From contig OY754964.1 of assembly GCA_963576475.1 (NCBI GenBank), forward strand, positions 46,946,861 to 47,010,860: 64,000 nucleotides of DNA. Direction: 5' to 3'. Positions 23,578-37,920 of the stretch are shown here, piece after piece. How positions within the stretch are numbered: position 1 is the first letter of the stretch; each line of letters begins with the position of its first letter. Made by a program: the position numbers and the translations under genes. The notes below the pieces were generated by a model, which worked only from the letters and a program-made list of their open reading frames with translations, ran no database searches and was not told the origin of the DNA. The stretch is from Molanna angustata (Eukaryota > Arthropoda > Insecta > Trichoptera > Molannidae).

Positions 23578-24235
23578 ATTAATATTTCAATTAGGAGTCT
23601 GTGCAAAATAGGGGAACGTACAAAGGTCTTGTGAAAAAAATAATTGGTGGAAGATTTCAAGAGCGAGGACCTGTTTGAAGTATTATAGGCAAGATATATT
23701 ATTAACATGGAGCTCTCAGAGGAAACATAAAATCGATTTTCCATAAAGTTTTCGTAAAACCATAAAAATAGCAAGTTTCTAAAAATATACTAAACATAAC
23801 ATGTAAGATTAAACATAAATTATATTTCAACCAGTAGCGTCCTGTGTCTCAAGAAATAAAGTGGTAACTTATGCATCGTACGTTTTCATTCAGAATTATT
23901 CATTAAAAATTATAAAACTTAAGATATTAATAAACTTTTGAATTTCTTACATAGCTATTTAGGTTCTTCATATATGGAAGACTTTCAGATAACCCATGTA
24001 GGAAATGTGTTATGATACAATTAAGATCCAATAACCTTTCCCACAAATTTTTATGCACTCAGCATTTAGAATTACCTACCAATAAACATTAAACAGGGCC
24101 TTCTATTTTGTTAGTTAATATGCGCGCTTAGAAAGATGCGCTATACAATGTGAACTACAATGAAGCAGTGCAGAGGACCTCAATCGTCACTAGCGCATCA
24201 TCTAAACATTTATATTTATTTTTAAATGTGGCGTT
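23578..24235. other. No recognised gene
   Basis: AT-rich. The 118-codon minus-strand frame at 23418-23774 overlaps the real R1/I frame and is a shadow. Confidence 0.45.
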
Positions 24236-24425
24236 GAAGAGGAATGCTCCGCGTATCATGGACGGGAGAGGACAATAGAAAGATTCAAATTCAGGAGAGA
24301 AAATTAAAGTCTTGAGATGTCAGTAATGCTGGAAATCATTCCAGAAAAAAGAACAAAAGTGAGAACATCAATAAGATGGATCGACCAGTTCAAGAAAGCC
24401 ACCAACTCAACGTCTTTGTAACGAG
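24236..24425 (+). pseudogene. Possible decayed LINE tail
   Basis: One frame reads RGMLRVSWTGEDNRKIQ and, after a shift, another reads RTSIRWIDQFKKA. These recall the RRMLRxSWTxR and GRPxxRWxDDxKKA elements of non-LTR C-termini. Weak but in the right order. Confidence 0.4.
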
Positions 24426-25335
24426 TATTCCTCAAGTAAAGACTTTTTTTTTGATGTTTGTGTCGGCTTTTGTTAGAGGGAGGTGCCTGTTTAATAATTT
24501 GTTATTTCTACTGTTATTTTATTGTATATAAAGTATTTTTATTTATTTGTCATTAAATATAAATTAGGAAGGTATCTTAATATAATTTAATGTCCTGGTT
24601 TATTTGAGTTCATATGTTTACTTTTTTAAGTTTTTTTTATTTTCTTTCTACAACATTAATTTATACTTGTACCAAGTGCTTAATTATTTTATTTCATTGT
24701 TACATGATTTTATTTCAATATGTATATTTTTAATGTTTTTAAACCTATATAAAAGGCAATTTGTGCTGTGAATCAGGAAATAAATAAATAAATGAAACTA
24801 TTGGAGATGCAACCACCTTGCTGGAGTCATAAAGGCCTGGAAGAGCTTTTGCGAGGTACATCTGATGGGGACCACGAACCTCTGTCATGTGGAAAACGAC
24901 GCTGATATACATATATTGTAATATAAAATGTTATTATAATGGATTTATTGGAATAGCACTGGGGATTATTGCGCCAGTTCACAGCAAATAACTAACCAAA
25001 GAAAGTACCGTCTCTGAATCCCATCATAAAAAAATAATAAGTACCTTTCGGCTTATAAGTTTACCGAAAATACGCAAACCCAATATTTCTCGATAAATTT
25101 ATTATTATTGTTTTGAAGTATCAAAGTGAACCCAGCCCCCGCCCCTTACTAAGGGCTATATTAAGCTTGTAATCGAAACTCTCGGCGGAAGATTAGACAT
25201 TAGATATTTACTTCAATTTAATTTTATTTTGATAAAATAATAATACGGTTCTTACGGCGTATAATAAATCCCCAAAGACGATCTAAATAAGATATTTTTC
25301 AAACATAATAAGGAAACATGAGAGAGATATAATAC
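24426..25335. other. LINE-UTR-like T-rich DNA, otherwise unassigned
   Basis: 24430-24795 is T-rich and ends with AATAAATAAATAAATGAA after GGCAATTTGTGCTGTGAATC, which looks like a retrotransposon 3' UTR and tail on the plus strand. No ORF. Confidence 0.3.
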
Positions 25336-28523
<3,188 letters not shown>

Positions 28524-28739
28524 AATAATAATAATAATGAACACTTCCTTGCACCCTGCGCAAGTGGCGAGTTTATTGCCGTATGGCAATTTCTTCCAAC
28601 TAACCAGTGTTTCCAGCCCAGAGAAGCAATATTTGCGTGAGAAATGAATTTAAAAAAATTTCTCCTCTGCTGGGAATCGAACCCAGGACGCCCGCACAGA
28701 AACCGAACGGCTTACCAACTGTGCTACAGCAGTCGGACG
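28524..28739 (-). mobile_element. SINE-B (tRNA-derived), full length
   Basis: On the minus strand the head reads GCTGTAGCACAGTTGGTAAG (A box) and GGGTTCGATTCCCAG (B box). The body has TTCTCACGCAAATATTGCTT, the hairpin ATTGCC-ATAC-GGCAAT, CTCGCCACTTGCGCAGGGTG and a (ATT)n tail. The mutated ends and the repeat body exclude a real tRNA gene. Confidence 0.9.
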
Positions 28740-29879
28740 TAAACGGCCGTAAACGCTAATTAAAAGCATTTTATTAACACTATCGACCGAAGGTACATAT
28801 TGATATTCTACCTATTCTAATCCCAAAACAATTCTAATCTCTCAACTCTCAGACTGAAAATTCGACAAGACTCTGGAACAATCTATGTCACTATGATACT
28901 TATATAACGTCATCAAACTCACATCATATCTTAAGAAATAACATTTATCAGTTAACACCGGAATTCAATATTTTCTTCTATTCCTCTTACACGCCTTGTT
29001 TTGTTATAAAAGATTTATAATTCTAAAAAAATATTCCCCTTAAAATAAGACCTCTCCAATGGACTTTACACGGCGAAACAATTTTCCTATTAAAAGAGGA
29101 ATAAAAGCTCCAAAGATTATTAATCTTCTTTATTTTACCTACATATATAATCATATTTAAATCGGACATTTTATAAAGCATATTCTCTGCGCTAGACAGG
29201 ATGGAGGATTGGCGAAAAATTACATTGTGTAGATATTTCAGTTACGCACGGTTAAATCTCCTTCGAATGAACATTATTAAGGTTGTCTTTTGTTTCTGCA
29301 AAGGTATTCCTTTCCTTATGGTATGAATTCACGACACGAAAAGGAGGAAATGTTATATAAAAAGAAAGAATATTACGACTATACAGAACCAATTACGGAG
29401 GAACAGCTAAAACAGAGGTAAATTTGCATTCCAGGGGAAATAACAGGAATAACTGTACAAGAGATTTCAAATGCCTAATAATCCGAACTCGAACCAAGTA
29501 TAAGAAATAAATATATTTACAAATAGTCAGAAAAAGTGTTGTTCAAGCACAAACATAAGTATTTATAGAAAAGCATGTTCTCAGGTTATGCTAGATTTTC
29601 TTAGAATTCAGTACGTATAAATTCATCAATGAGTTATTGGTAACGACCTGATTCAAAGCGACCACATGGAAACCAATAAATACAATATTATTTACCTTTC
29701 GAATTTTACTGCTGTCGTTTTCTTTTGTAACAGACCTAATGGACACAGGGGACTACAACCAGTGACCCAACTACTTTCATTGTATTAAAACGTACATTTG
29801 TATAGATTCATTTGCATTATATAACTTCTTTTCAACCGTTCAAAAACCAACATTTTTATACACCTGTCATGTAGTTTTG
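28740..29879. other. No gene seen
   Basis: AT-rich with stops in all frames. Confidence 0.45.
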
Positions 29880-29990
29880 TATATAACCACTAGTCTCAGT
29901 CTTATAGAGCATTATTCTGACGATGTGCTTTGCACGAAACGCGTCAATAATCTAATAAATACAATAGAACTATAACCAAGTATTTTTATA
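29880..29990 (+). mobile_element. PLE-like 3' end remnant (family D)
   Basis: Carries the best hammerhead-like motif of the window (29911-29951), followed by AATAAATACAATAGAACTAT and a T/A-rich end. It is called by analogy with the other PLE ends. No coding part remains. Confidence 0.4.
29911..29951 (+). ncRNA. Hammerhead-ribozyme-like motif (family D)
   Basis: The outer stem is ATTATT (29911-29916) with AATAAT (29946-29951), six perfect pairs. The first core box CTGACGA (29917-29923) fits CUGANGA exactly. Stem II is GTGC (29925-29928) with GCAC (29932-29935) and loop TTT. The second box GAA follows. A15.1/C15.2 pair with G43/T44 of GCGTC around a two-base loop, and the cleavage-site C is 29945. 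The only deviation is one extra T (29924) between the first box and stem II. Hammerheads with very short stem III are known from Penelope-like elements; activity of this copy is unproven. Confidence 0.5.
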
Positions 29991-30959
29991 TATTTTTTTA
30001 TAACATATTAACGTAAAAATAGTTGTTAAATTGTTTAGGTAGGTACTAAAAACATATTTCGAAAATACGGTAGATTATTTTGAGCAGAAAAATTACATAG
30101 TTATCGTAGAACAATATCCGATAAGCATGTCAAAAATGATCGACACACACTTTATTGAAACATTCTTCACTTCGTTCACATTTCTACGCGGTTTCGTACA
30201 TGTTCGCCGGTTATTTCAAAGTTTACAAATTTCATATGAACTTGCCAACTTGTACCTGAAATTGAACTTATGCCACTCACATAAAAGTCAGAGGAACAAA
30301 AACTATGCTACATCGATTGATAATGTCATTAACAAAAAAAAAAGAGAAAAATATGTTATGTAAGCAAGCACTAGAAAAACAATCTCGTAGGATAGCCATA
30401 TTTTTATTTCGATAGAAAACAGAGTAAGCATACATGGGCAAATCTACGTGAGCAAAGAAAAGAGGTCTGGAAATTATCGTAGGCCTCAATAACAACACAT
30501 GGTCCATTATTCTCGTGACCTTTGTGGCGAAAAAGGACTTGAGGGTGTATTGTTGTATAATCGACACGCTAACCCCGTCACAAGAGTCACAAAACGACAT
30601 TTTAATAGATAAGATGATATGCAAATTGCTCCCCAACGGCATTGAGCACTTTTCGCTACATTGTACTTGTACCTATAGTTCTGCCCCTTACGCCAGATTA
30701 TATTGCCCCTATATCGACTGAGACAAACGATAACAATCGACCAAAATGACAACCTTTAAACAAACTATGAAAACTAAAGTATTTTAAATATACTTCTCTG
30801 AAAAATCAAGTTAATCAAACAAATTTCCACAATCACGCTTTGCAGTGGCTAATCCGTTCTACATCAGAACTTTTCAATAAAAAAACACATATTTAGAATA
30901 TCGCACATTTACATGTAGAGGGAAGCCTCAAAATAGGAAGACTGTCAAATATCATGGCT
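29991..30959. other. No recognised gene
   Basis: Frames of 60-120 codons overlap on both strands at 30127-30752, none with a motif I recognise. Confidence 0.4.
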
Positions 30960-31062
30960 CCTAAATATTCTTGAGTGGATCGGCATCAGAGACGTCGGCG
31001 AATTGTTCCGGACGGCAGTCAACATCGGAGGACCTGATATGCCACGAAGAAAAAGAAGACAT
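30960..31062 (+). pseudogene. Short LINE tail remnant
   Basis: Reads LEWIGIRDVGELFRTAVN followed by a diverged end. It resembles the REWxGxxxxxELFRxAVN tail found at the end of many insect non-LTR reverse transcriptases. About 30 codons only. Confidence 0.45.
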
Positions 31063-31884
31063 TTACACTTAATTAAATACATTTTATTATCTTTTACACT
31101 TCAATATAAAATAACTTACGTAGCTTTATTTCAGAACGCCTCGTGGCATCAACCTGAATAATTCATTGATTCATTTTACTCTATGTAATGGATAAGAGAA
31201 GACTCGCTTCTTTATAAAGTATTTTCTGATTATATAAAAACTACATTTAACATAAATTTGAGAGTTCTTATGCCAAGTAAAGTTTAACGAAAGTGACGCT
31301 GTATCAAATGTCCAAAAATATACAATAACAAAATATGTTTATCGCATATAATTGAATTGAGAGCGGGTTCAATTAAAAACAAAAGTAATTCCAGAACTAA
31401 AGAATGAATCCTAAGTTGGATCTTATATTAGAAGTAACATTTTATTCTTCCTTCGGAAAAGTATATACTGTAATGAACCAGTCGAAAGATGAAAAGGACA
31501 GTCAAATAGAAAAAGATATTAAAGAGTTTACGATGAAACAATGGTCATCTTGAAAATCGAGGTAAGCCGGGCGTTAAAAGCCAACCGCCGGATAAACAAA
31601 AGCAAAAATAAAAGAAAAGATTGTAGAAAATCTAAACAATAGAAATGGTCTACAAATAAAACCCAACTGTTTTACACAAATCTCCGAAGAAACAAACATC
31701 GAAATTAGTATGCTAATTAATACGAACTAAAAAAGGAAACAAAATTATAACACGCGTTTATGCAAACGACGTATATTTAACAAATGTGACAGTTTTGTAG
31801 GAAAATTTATTTATTTAATTTTGCTTTTTTTATTTTTTAACTTTTCTACGGACAATTCTTGGAAGAACTCCATTTTTTAATTAT
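31063..31884. other. No gene seen
   Basis: AT-rich, short closed frames. Confidence 0.45.
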
Positions 31885-32602
31885 AAATAAATTTGGTATG
31901 GTAAAATAAAACCAAAGTTTTCAGTTCTACTAATTTAATGACACTGACTAGTTTCGGTCATCCAGTGACCATTTTCAAAGTGTGAAAAAACAAGAGGTGG
32001 TTGGTGTTTATATAATGTCTGGTTAAGGCCTTCGTGGCTCAGTTGGTTGGGTATCTGACTGCTGATCCAAGGGTCCCGGGTTCGATTCCCGGTGTAGGCA
32101 CAGTTTTTAATTGTGTTTTCAGTCTGGATCTGTGAGACGATTAATATCGTAAGTCTCCAGAATGTGGCAACTTGTTATTGGGTGCGTGTTAAATAAATAT
32201 TTGACATATTACCTGTTAGTTGCCCGAGAATCAATAATAAATAAATAAATAAGGGGTTTGCAACTTTTTTTTCCGTCAGTTCAATTAGTGTTGCTAGAAA
32301 GAACTGACAAAGAAAACAAGCAAACAAAGCGGAGCGTACAAATACAAAAAGAAAATAAATCATTTATATTGCAAAATTATTGAATGCTGCTGGGACATGG
32401 CATGATGGTGTTTGTATCTATTATTTAACTTCTATGACCAATGGTTGAGAACAGCAATGTAAGGATTAACTTAACCAGACATTATATAAACACCAACCAC
32501 CTCTTGTCACTGGATGTCACTGGATGACCGAAACTAGTCAGTATCATTAAATTAGTAAAACTGAAAACTTTGGTTTTATTTTACCATACCAAATTTGTTT
32601 AT
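31885..32602. mobile_element. Fold-back PLE-like element (family C) with nested SINE
   Basis: The left arm (31885-32026) and right arm (32471-32602) are inverted copies: AATTTGGTATGGTAAAATAA at the left, TTATTTTACCATACCAAATT at the right. Each arm carries a hairpin followed by GAAAC, TA and GTC (minus strand near 31950, plus strand near 32520), in the same place as in the PLE family A ends. A SINE-A copy starts exactly at the inner end of the left arm (32027). No coding sequence remains. Confidence 0.6.
32027..32253 (+). mobile_element. SINE-A, full length, inside fold-back element
   Basis: GGCCTTCGTGGCTCAGTTGG head, GGGTTCGATTCCCGG B box, CAACTTGTTATTGGGTGCGT in the body and an AATAAATAAATAA tail, which differs from the tail of the 17.0 kb copy. 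Confidence 0.9.
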
Positions 32603-32613
32603 AGGTAATATTT

Positions 32614-32831
32614 AATTTTGCTTCTCGGGCAACTAACAGGTACTAACTCTGTCAAATATTAATTTAGCACGCACCCAATAACAAGTTGCCACATGCTGCA
32701 GAATTACGATATTAATCGTCTCACAGATACAGACTGAAAACACAATTAAAAACTGTGTCTCCACCGAGATTCAAACCCGGGACCTTTGGATCAGCAGTCA
32801 GACACCCAACCAACTGAGCCACGAAAGCCGA
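32614..32831 (-). mobile_element. SINE-A, minus strand
   Basis: Head on the minus strand close to GGCTTTCGTGGCTCAGTTGG, a B box with one change (GGTTTGAATCTC), a typical body and a 3' end just outside the family C right arm. It is inverted relative to the copy at 32027. Confidence 0.85.
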
Positions 32832-33464
32832 CAACACACACTGTCAATTGTATCTCATAAAAGCAATAAAACTGAACTTAATGAACGTAATTATTGGCCT
32901 GCAAACTATTACATAGTATCGCCAAGAGTGCGTCGCTTGTTGGCACGCAAAGGCCTATTTTATTGTAATTAAATGCTTTTACCAGCTAGACTAGAGTCCA
33001 TAACTAGCGTAAAAGTAGGTATACCTAACAGGAAACAAGCTTTACTTGGAGACATATCTATTATTATCGAGCATGCATTAAGGGGGAATCGTTCTGATTG
33101 CACACAAATATGAACGTGAAGGGAAGTACCTAATGAACAAAAAAAAATCGAAAGAATAAATAAAAATGTGGTTGTATGTGAATAAAAAAAATATGAAATT
33201 AGACGTACATAATAGTGATTTTTAATGGTTGATAATTGTAAAAACCAATATCGATATAATAAATGTTTAAACTTCTTGTGAAATATTGAAACTTTAAACA
33301 GATTCTAATGTTATCTCAAAAAGTCAACCTCGTTAGTTCGGTCTGCGTACTTCGGATCGTCACAAGCAGATGGCAGTTACTTAGAATATCAGAACTGTAC
33401 CTAACGTAAAATCAATTTCACATTTTGCATATATAAGCTTCATTGTCACAATCCTAAAATTGGT
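32832..33464. other. No gene seen
   Basis: AT-rich. Confidence 0.45.
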
Positions 33465-33660
33465 CTACACCAAGCCCTCCATCTCTCCACATTATATCTG
33501 TTTTACGCCAACCTCTTCGTCTCTTGGTAGTTGCTACAGCGCACATCTCTGATCACCTGGTCCATATAACTGTCTCTAGGGCGACCTCTATAGTTTCTGC
33601 CCTCCGTCATTGGCCTAAGTATCAAACGGACCCGGATTCCTGGTCCAAAGACCTATCCAT
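33465..33660 (-). pseudogene. Non-LTR retrotransposon tail (family F)
   Basis: Minus strand: MTEGRNYRGRPRDSYMDQVI, then RDVRCSNYQETKRLA, a stop, then NRYNVERWRAWC. It is the same tail as at 9100-9535, with better preserved GRPRDSY and VIRDV segments. One in-frame stop; no catalytic domains. Confidence 0.65.
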
Positions 33661-33830
33661 TTGATCGTTGACTCATCATAAATATAAATTGACAAATTTG
33701 TGGATATCTAGAACTAAATGAATGACGTAATTGGCTTAAACTTATTCTTTAATGCTTCAAATTGACAGAAGCTTTGATAAAGAATGATTTCAAGTATGGC
33801 TCGCTCTCAATAATTGAGATTAACTAATCA

Positions 33831-33900
33831 CCTTTTAAGACTAATAATTAAATAATTATTAGTCTTAAAACTTAATTAACTAATTATTAGTCTTAAAAGG
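33831..33900. repeat. Nested palindrome
   Basis: CCTTTTAAGACTAATAATTA (33831-33850) is the exact reverse complement of 33881-33900. An internal copy of the right arm (33854-33870) also pairs with the left arm around a four-base loop. No known element recognised. Confidence 0.85.
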
Positions 33901-34240
33901 GAAAAAGTCGCGACAAACGCTAAACGGTATTCCCGAAACAAAAATCTCAACAGAATAGTTTCAAAACGTCCCCGTTGGCTGGTTTCTTAATGACTATTAG
34001 ACGCCGAACATTAATTAAAAAAAAAGTTTTTTCTTCATTCCGTTATTGCGGTCACCGCGGTATTTGAAATGACATATTTCGTTAAAAAAAACACAAAGGT
34101 CTCAAAAAATATATCCTTTCCTCCGCCATTCGCAAAAAATTCATAGACAAATTACACGGTGTCTTCCATTAAGAACAAATAATAAAAGGATAAACACAAT
34201 ACGATAGAGATATTTTTTTAATTACGTCAAAGAACGCAGG
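33901..34240. other. No gene seen
   Basis: AT-rich. Confidence 0.45.
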
Positions 34241-34310
34241 GACGGGTGTGAATTACCTTATAAAAGGAAGCACGCCACATGTGTGTATCACGACACACCA
34301 GTATTCATTA
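34241..34310 (-). repeat. Repeat X, copy 5 (fragment)
   Basis: ACCTTATAAAAGGAAGCACG and TGTGTGTATCACGACACACC match the middle of copy 1 in the same (minus) orientation. The rest is missing. Confidence 0.55.
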
Positions 34311-34406
34311 AAACAACCTTGAATCATCATTTATAAACCTCCATTAGTAAATAGCAATTTTATTAATATCTATGAAAATAAAATTACATGCTAGAGTATA
34401 TAGTTA

Positions 34407-34905
34407 TTTTTTTTTATTTATTAACAAAAACAATACAAGGTTCACATATAAATCATAATTTAACAAGGTATACAATTTCCATCATATAATTCATAATAAC
34501 CGTCTTTAATTGAGATAAAATCTCGTGTTAAAAGAGGGGAGTATCTATTTAATATTGTTACATTTACCAAAACATTGTACATCTACTAAAAAATATGAAG
34601 CTACACAAAACAAGAATGAAATAACAAAAAATAAATAAATAAATCAGTACAATTTTTTAATTTTATTTTTAAATATATTGTAATTTTTTTCGAGTCTAAG
34701 ACTCAAAGGGAGTTCATTAAACCACTTAGTACCTTTATACTTATAGAAATGTTGTGAGGCAGTTGTACGTAAAAGAGGAATGGTAATACATCCTTGTGAA
34801 TTTATTCTGCTGCTTAAAGAAAATGACAATTGGTTTGAATTTGTAAGAATATCTTTATGAATTTGGAACAATGAGATTTTTTTGTAGATATTTTCAACAA
34901 TTGAA
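34407..34905 (-). pseudogene. CR1/Jockey-type LINE 3' end
   Basis: The minus-strand frame 34644-34871 ends with ITIPLLRTTASQHFYKYKGT, KWFNELPLSLRLEK and NIFKNKIKKLY before TGA. The RT...FxYxGxxxWNxLPxxLR...FKxxLKKxL pattern is a standard C-terminus for this LINE group. The T-rich run at 34407-34420 is the poly-A end. Only about 75 codons and the 3' UTR remain. Confidence 0.7.
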
Positions 34906-36083
34906 ACTTTAAATTCTTGAAATAAATTAATAGTTGGATAATCAGTTGTATTTATAACAATAAGCTATAGTGTGGTTATGCAATAGTGTGGTTATGCAAC
35001 TAATTACATTCCATATAAAATAATTTGACAATGCTTTCCCATGTCATATTACAGTTTGCAACGGAAAAGATAATTATCCAGCGTATTAACCTTATATCAT
35101 TTTCACTTTTCTCCCTCACTATTCATAGTAATTGGTGTTTATCTTAGACAAATTATTAAGTAAACTATCATGCATATAACTTTTTTGATATTTCTAATAT
35201 TCTGTAAATTAATCTAAATAATAACATAAATACTGCGACAGAGACAATTTTTGGTTGATTTTTATATAAAAAAATAAAAAATGGGACCATATTTGGAAAA
35301 AAATGAATATAAAGTTTAAACTTCGATTACGATTTTTATAAAGGACAAGTTTACTCAAGGAATTCTGTGTATGGAATTTAATTTCTTTACATTGGGAAAC
35401 ATAAAAAAATAAGAGAATGTTACCAAAATGGGATAGGAAGACATAGAAAATGCTATTAAAATTATATATAAATATTATATAAATAAATAAAATTTTATAT
35501 AAATGACCTATTGATCCTATTGAAATGATCTATTTCACAATTGGTAATTATAGAAACATTATTATTTTTGTGAAATAAAATAACCCGATTGTAAATCATA
35601 ATTTATAATGTTCGCCACAGTTGAAAAATATTAACAAAAGTTGGATCAAATGATCTAGTTATCACATTTATAATAGCTCCACTCTTTCTAACGTGATCAT
35701 TCGTGTCCACCAGAATAAAATTATCGAAAAACAAATGAAATTCGTACATAAAAAGAAACAAATAAATAAATGTAGCCAAAGAAACAAAAATCAATTACAA
35801 ATAAAAAAAAAAAGTTATTAAATTGAGTATTTTTTTTTTCAATTAATATTTTTTGCTTTATTTTAATTAACTACATGTCTGTCCGTACTGGATTTTCGAA
35901 ATATATTTTTAACTGATTTGCCAACCAGTTAACCTATGAAATTTTAAGAATTTATGTATTCCTGATGACAATGCATTTTAACTGTTTTAGATTGATTTAT
36001 TTGATATTTTAATAAAATTTGTGCTTTATACAAAGTAAACAATAATCCTATACTTAGTGCATAAAACCAGGAGCATTTTTATG
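34906..36083. other. No gene seen
   Basis: AT-rich. AGTGTGGTTATGCAAT is duplicated in tandem near 34970-35000. Confidence 0.45.
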
Positions 36084-36720
36084 AATCGAATATTTTTATT
36101 ATTGCATATGCGCAAACATTGGATTTTTTTCCCTGTCGGGAGTCAAAGATATTTTTTAACAGATTTTTAATTATCTCAATAGAGACGAAGTTGGAAGTTT
36201 TGAAAGTTCTATATATTGTAATACTGAAATTCTTTTCGCTTGAAAATAAGGAATTTTTACTACAGCCATCTATGGGTGAAATTATGAACAACAATCTTAT
36301 TATTTTTATTTATTTTGTTGGAACGCCATCTATTGAGAGAATTTGTTTTTTTTGCTTTCATTATTTACAAAAAAAAAACAATTCTCTCAATAGATGGCGT
36401 TCCAACAAAATAAATAAAAATAATAAAATTGTTGTTCATAATTTCACCCATAGATGGCTGTAGTAAAAATTCCTTATTTTCAAGCGAAAAGAATTTCAGT
36501 ATTACAATATATAGAACTTTCAAAATTGAATTGATAGGGATCTCATTAAAAGGCATAATTGGTGAACGTTGCGCAAGCGCATAAAGTGATCACGTAAACC
36601 AGCCGATGACAGGTCGTAAGCCTTGTAGGTGCCTTGATTTCCCGGTTCTCCTACAATAAATATTCCAACTTCGTCTCTATTGAGATAATTAAAAATCTGT
36701 TAAAAAATATTTTTATGAAT
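36084..36720. repeat. Inverted pair of the 535 bp repeat
   Basis: The left part (36084-36352, plus strand) and right part (36353-36720, minus strand) are copies of the unit arrayed at 62185-64000, joined tail to tail in a palindrome centred near 36360. The left copy lacks about 150 bases (from the GTAGGAGAACC region to TCAATTCAATT). The right copy keeps them but has a one-base deletion (CCTTTTAATGAG against CCTTTTCAATGAG). Both differ from the array by several substitutions. Confidence 0.85.
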
Positions 36721-37044
36721 ATTTTTTTTACATATAATAATAACATTTCAACGTGGAGAAAACTTTGAAAATTGTCCTCGATTTTTTTTTATCTTGTTAA
36801 TCAATATATAATTACGTACAAACTACTGAATAATTGAATATAAACAAATAATAACTATACTTAGCATCCTAAAGAAAGGCAACATCATTATCATGAGATT
36901 TAGAGATTGTTTGATAAAAATAAAATAGTGGATGATTTATTTCTTCATGTTCGCGAATACCGCCTTCAAATTTCTTTAACAAAATAGTTATAGGTAGGTA
37001 CATATTTATTATTATATTATTCTTTTCACAATTAAAACCAGTAC

Positions 37045-37125
37045 ATAACATATGTACATCCTCATACGTTGCATAAACTAAGCATGAATGCTTGAAATAG
37101 TGAACGAGATCGGTCGAGGCGGAGA
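37045..37125 (-). mobile_element. SINE-C fragment, diverged
   Basis: On the minus strand it reads a CTCGACCGATCTCGTTCAC-type segment, then AAGCATTCATGCTTAG and CAACGTATGAGGATGTAC, matching the B-box end and body of the 61.2 kb SINE. Confidence 0.55.
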
Positions 37126-37278
37126 TTTTTATGTTCCAGAGTTTTTTTTGTTAAATTTACATAAACCCTTAAAATTCATTTTTGGTTAGGTATATATGAA
37201 GAGATGAGAAGACATAAATTTTTAACTGAAGCTTATTTTAGTGCATTATTATATCAAAAGAAAGTTGCATCTATGGCC

Positions 37279-37920
37279 CGGTATTACAGTCGGCCCTCAA
37301 CTCATTGAGTTTGTTAAACTCAATATTAATGTTAAGGGGAGATTTAATTCATTTCCGTATTACAGTGCAATATGACATGTCAGTTACTAAATCTTCAATT
37401 ATAGACATATTTTTCTTTTTCTGTGGTTATTATCTGTCAAATTTTAAATAACCTCAAATAATACGAACTACAAAACAGGACTCTACCCCTTGAAATACTA
37501 TTGTTTTACTATCCAACATGGTAAATTTAATTTTTTTCACCAAAATAATGCTTTTAAATGCCCATGTTTGTTTCAATATGGCCACAGATAATATGGAAGT
37601 AAACTTTCAGTATACTTAATATGGCTGTCAATTTATTTTGTTGTGTGGCGCCACCGTCGATACAACTAACGCCTCTAGTGATAGAAACTGAAACTACACT
37701 CGTTGCCTAACGCCTCTAGTGATAGAAACTGAAACTACACGCGTTGCCTAGCAAATGACAGTTGACTCACCGTTAAGTACTTAATCCGCCAGAAACGTTT
37801 AGTTGAATATTTGTCGTTTTTGTGACGTATTTGAGGGAAGATTAGGCCTAAACGGACACTGTAATACGCTATATTTTTGTAAAGCTTGAGTTTAGCTCTT
37901 AAACTCAGACTGTAATACCG
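37279..37920. mobile_element. Terminal-inverted-repeat element (MITE-like)
   Basis: The ends are exact inverted repeats CGGTATTACAGTC and GACTGTAATACCG. Next to them lie the inverted blocks GAGTTTGTTAAACTC and GAGTTTAGCTCTTAAACTC, and a second pair CCGTATTACAGTG / CACTGTAATACG sits further in. There is no ORF. The target duplication is not clear, so the superfamily is open. It contains a 41 bp tandem duplication. Confidence 0.65.
37668..37749. repeat. 41 bp tandem duplication
   Basis: Two copies beginning AACGCCTCTAGTGATAGAAA, with one difference (ACTCGTTG against ACGCGTTG). A recent local duplication. Confidence 0.9.

Noticed and set aside
23418..23774. 118-codon minus-strand frame
   Set aside because: It overlaps the R1/I-type frame in another phase and has no motif; a shadow.
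31885..32602. LTR retrotransposon suggested by paired 140-base repeats
   Set aside because: The repeats are inverted, not direct, and carry no primer-binding site or polypurine tract; a fold-back PLE-like remnant fits better.
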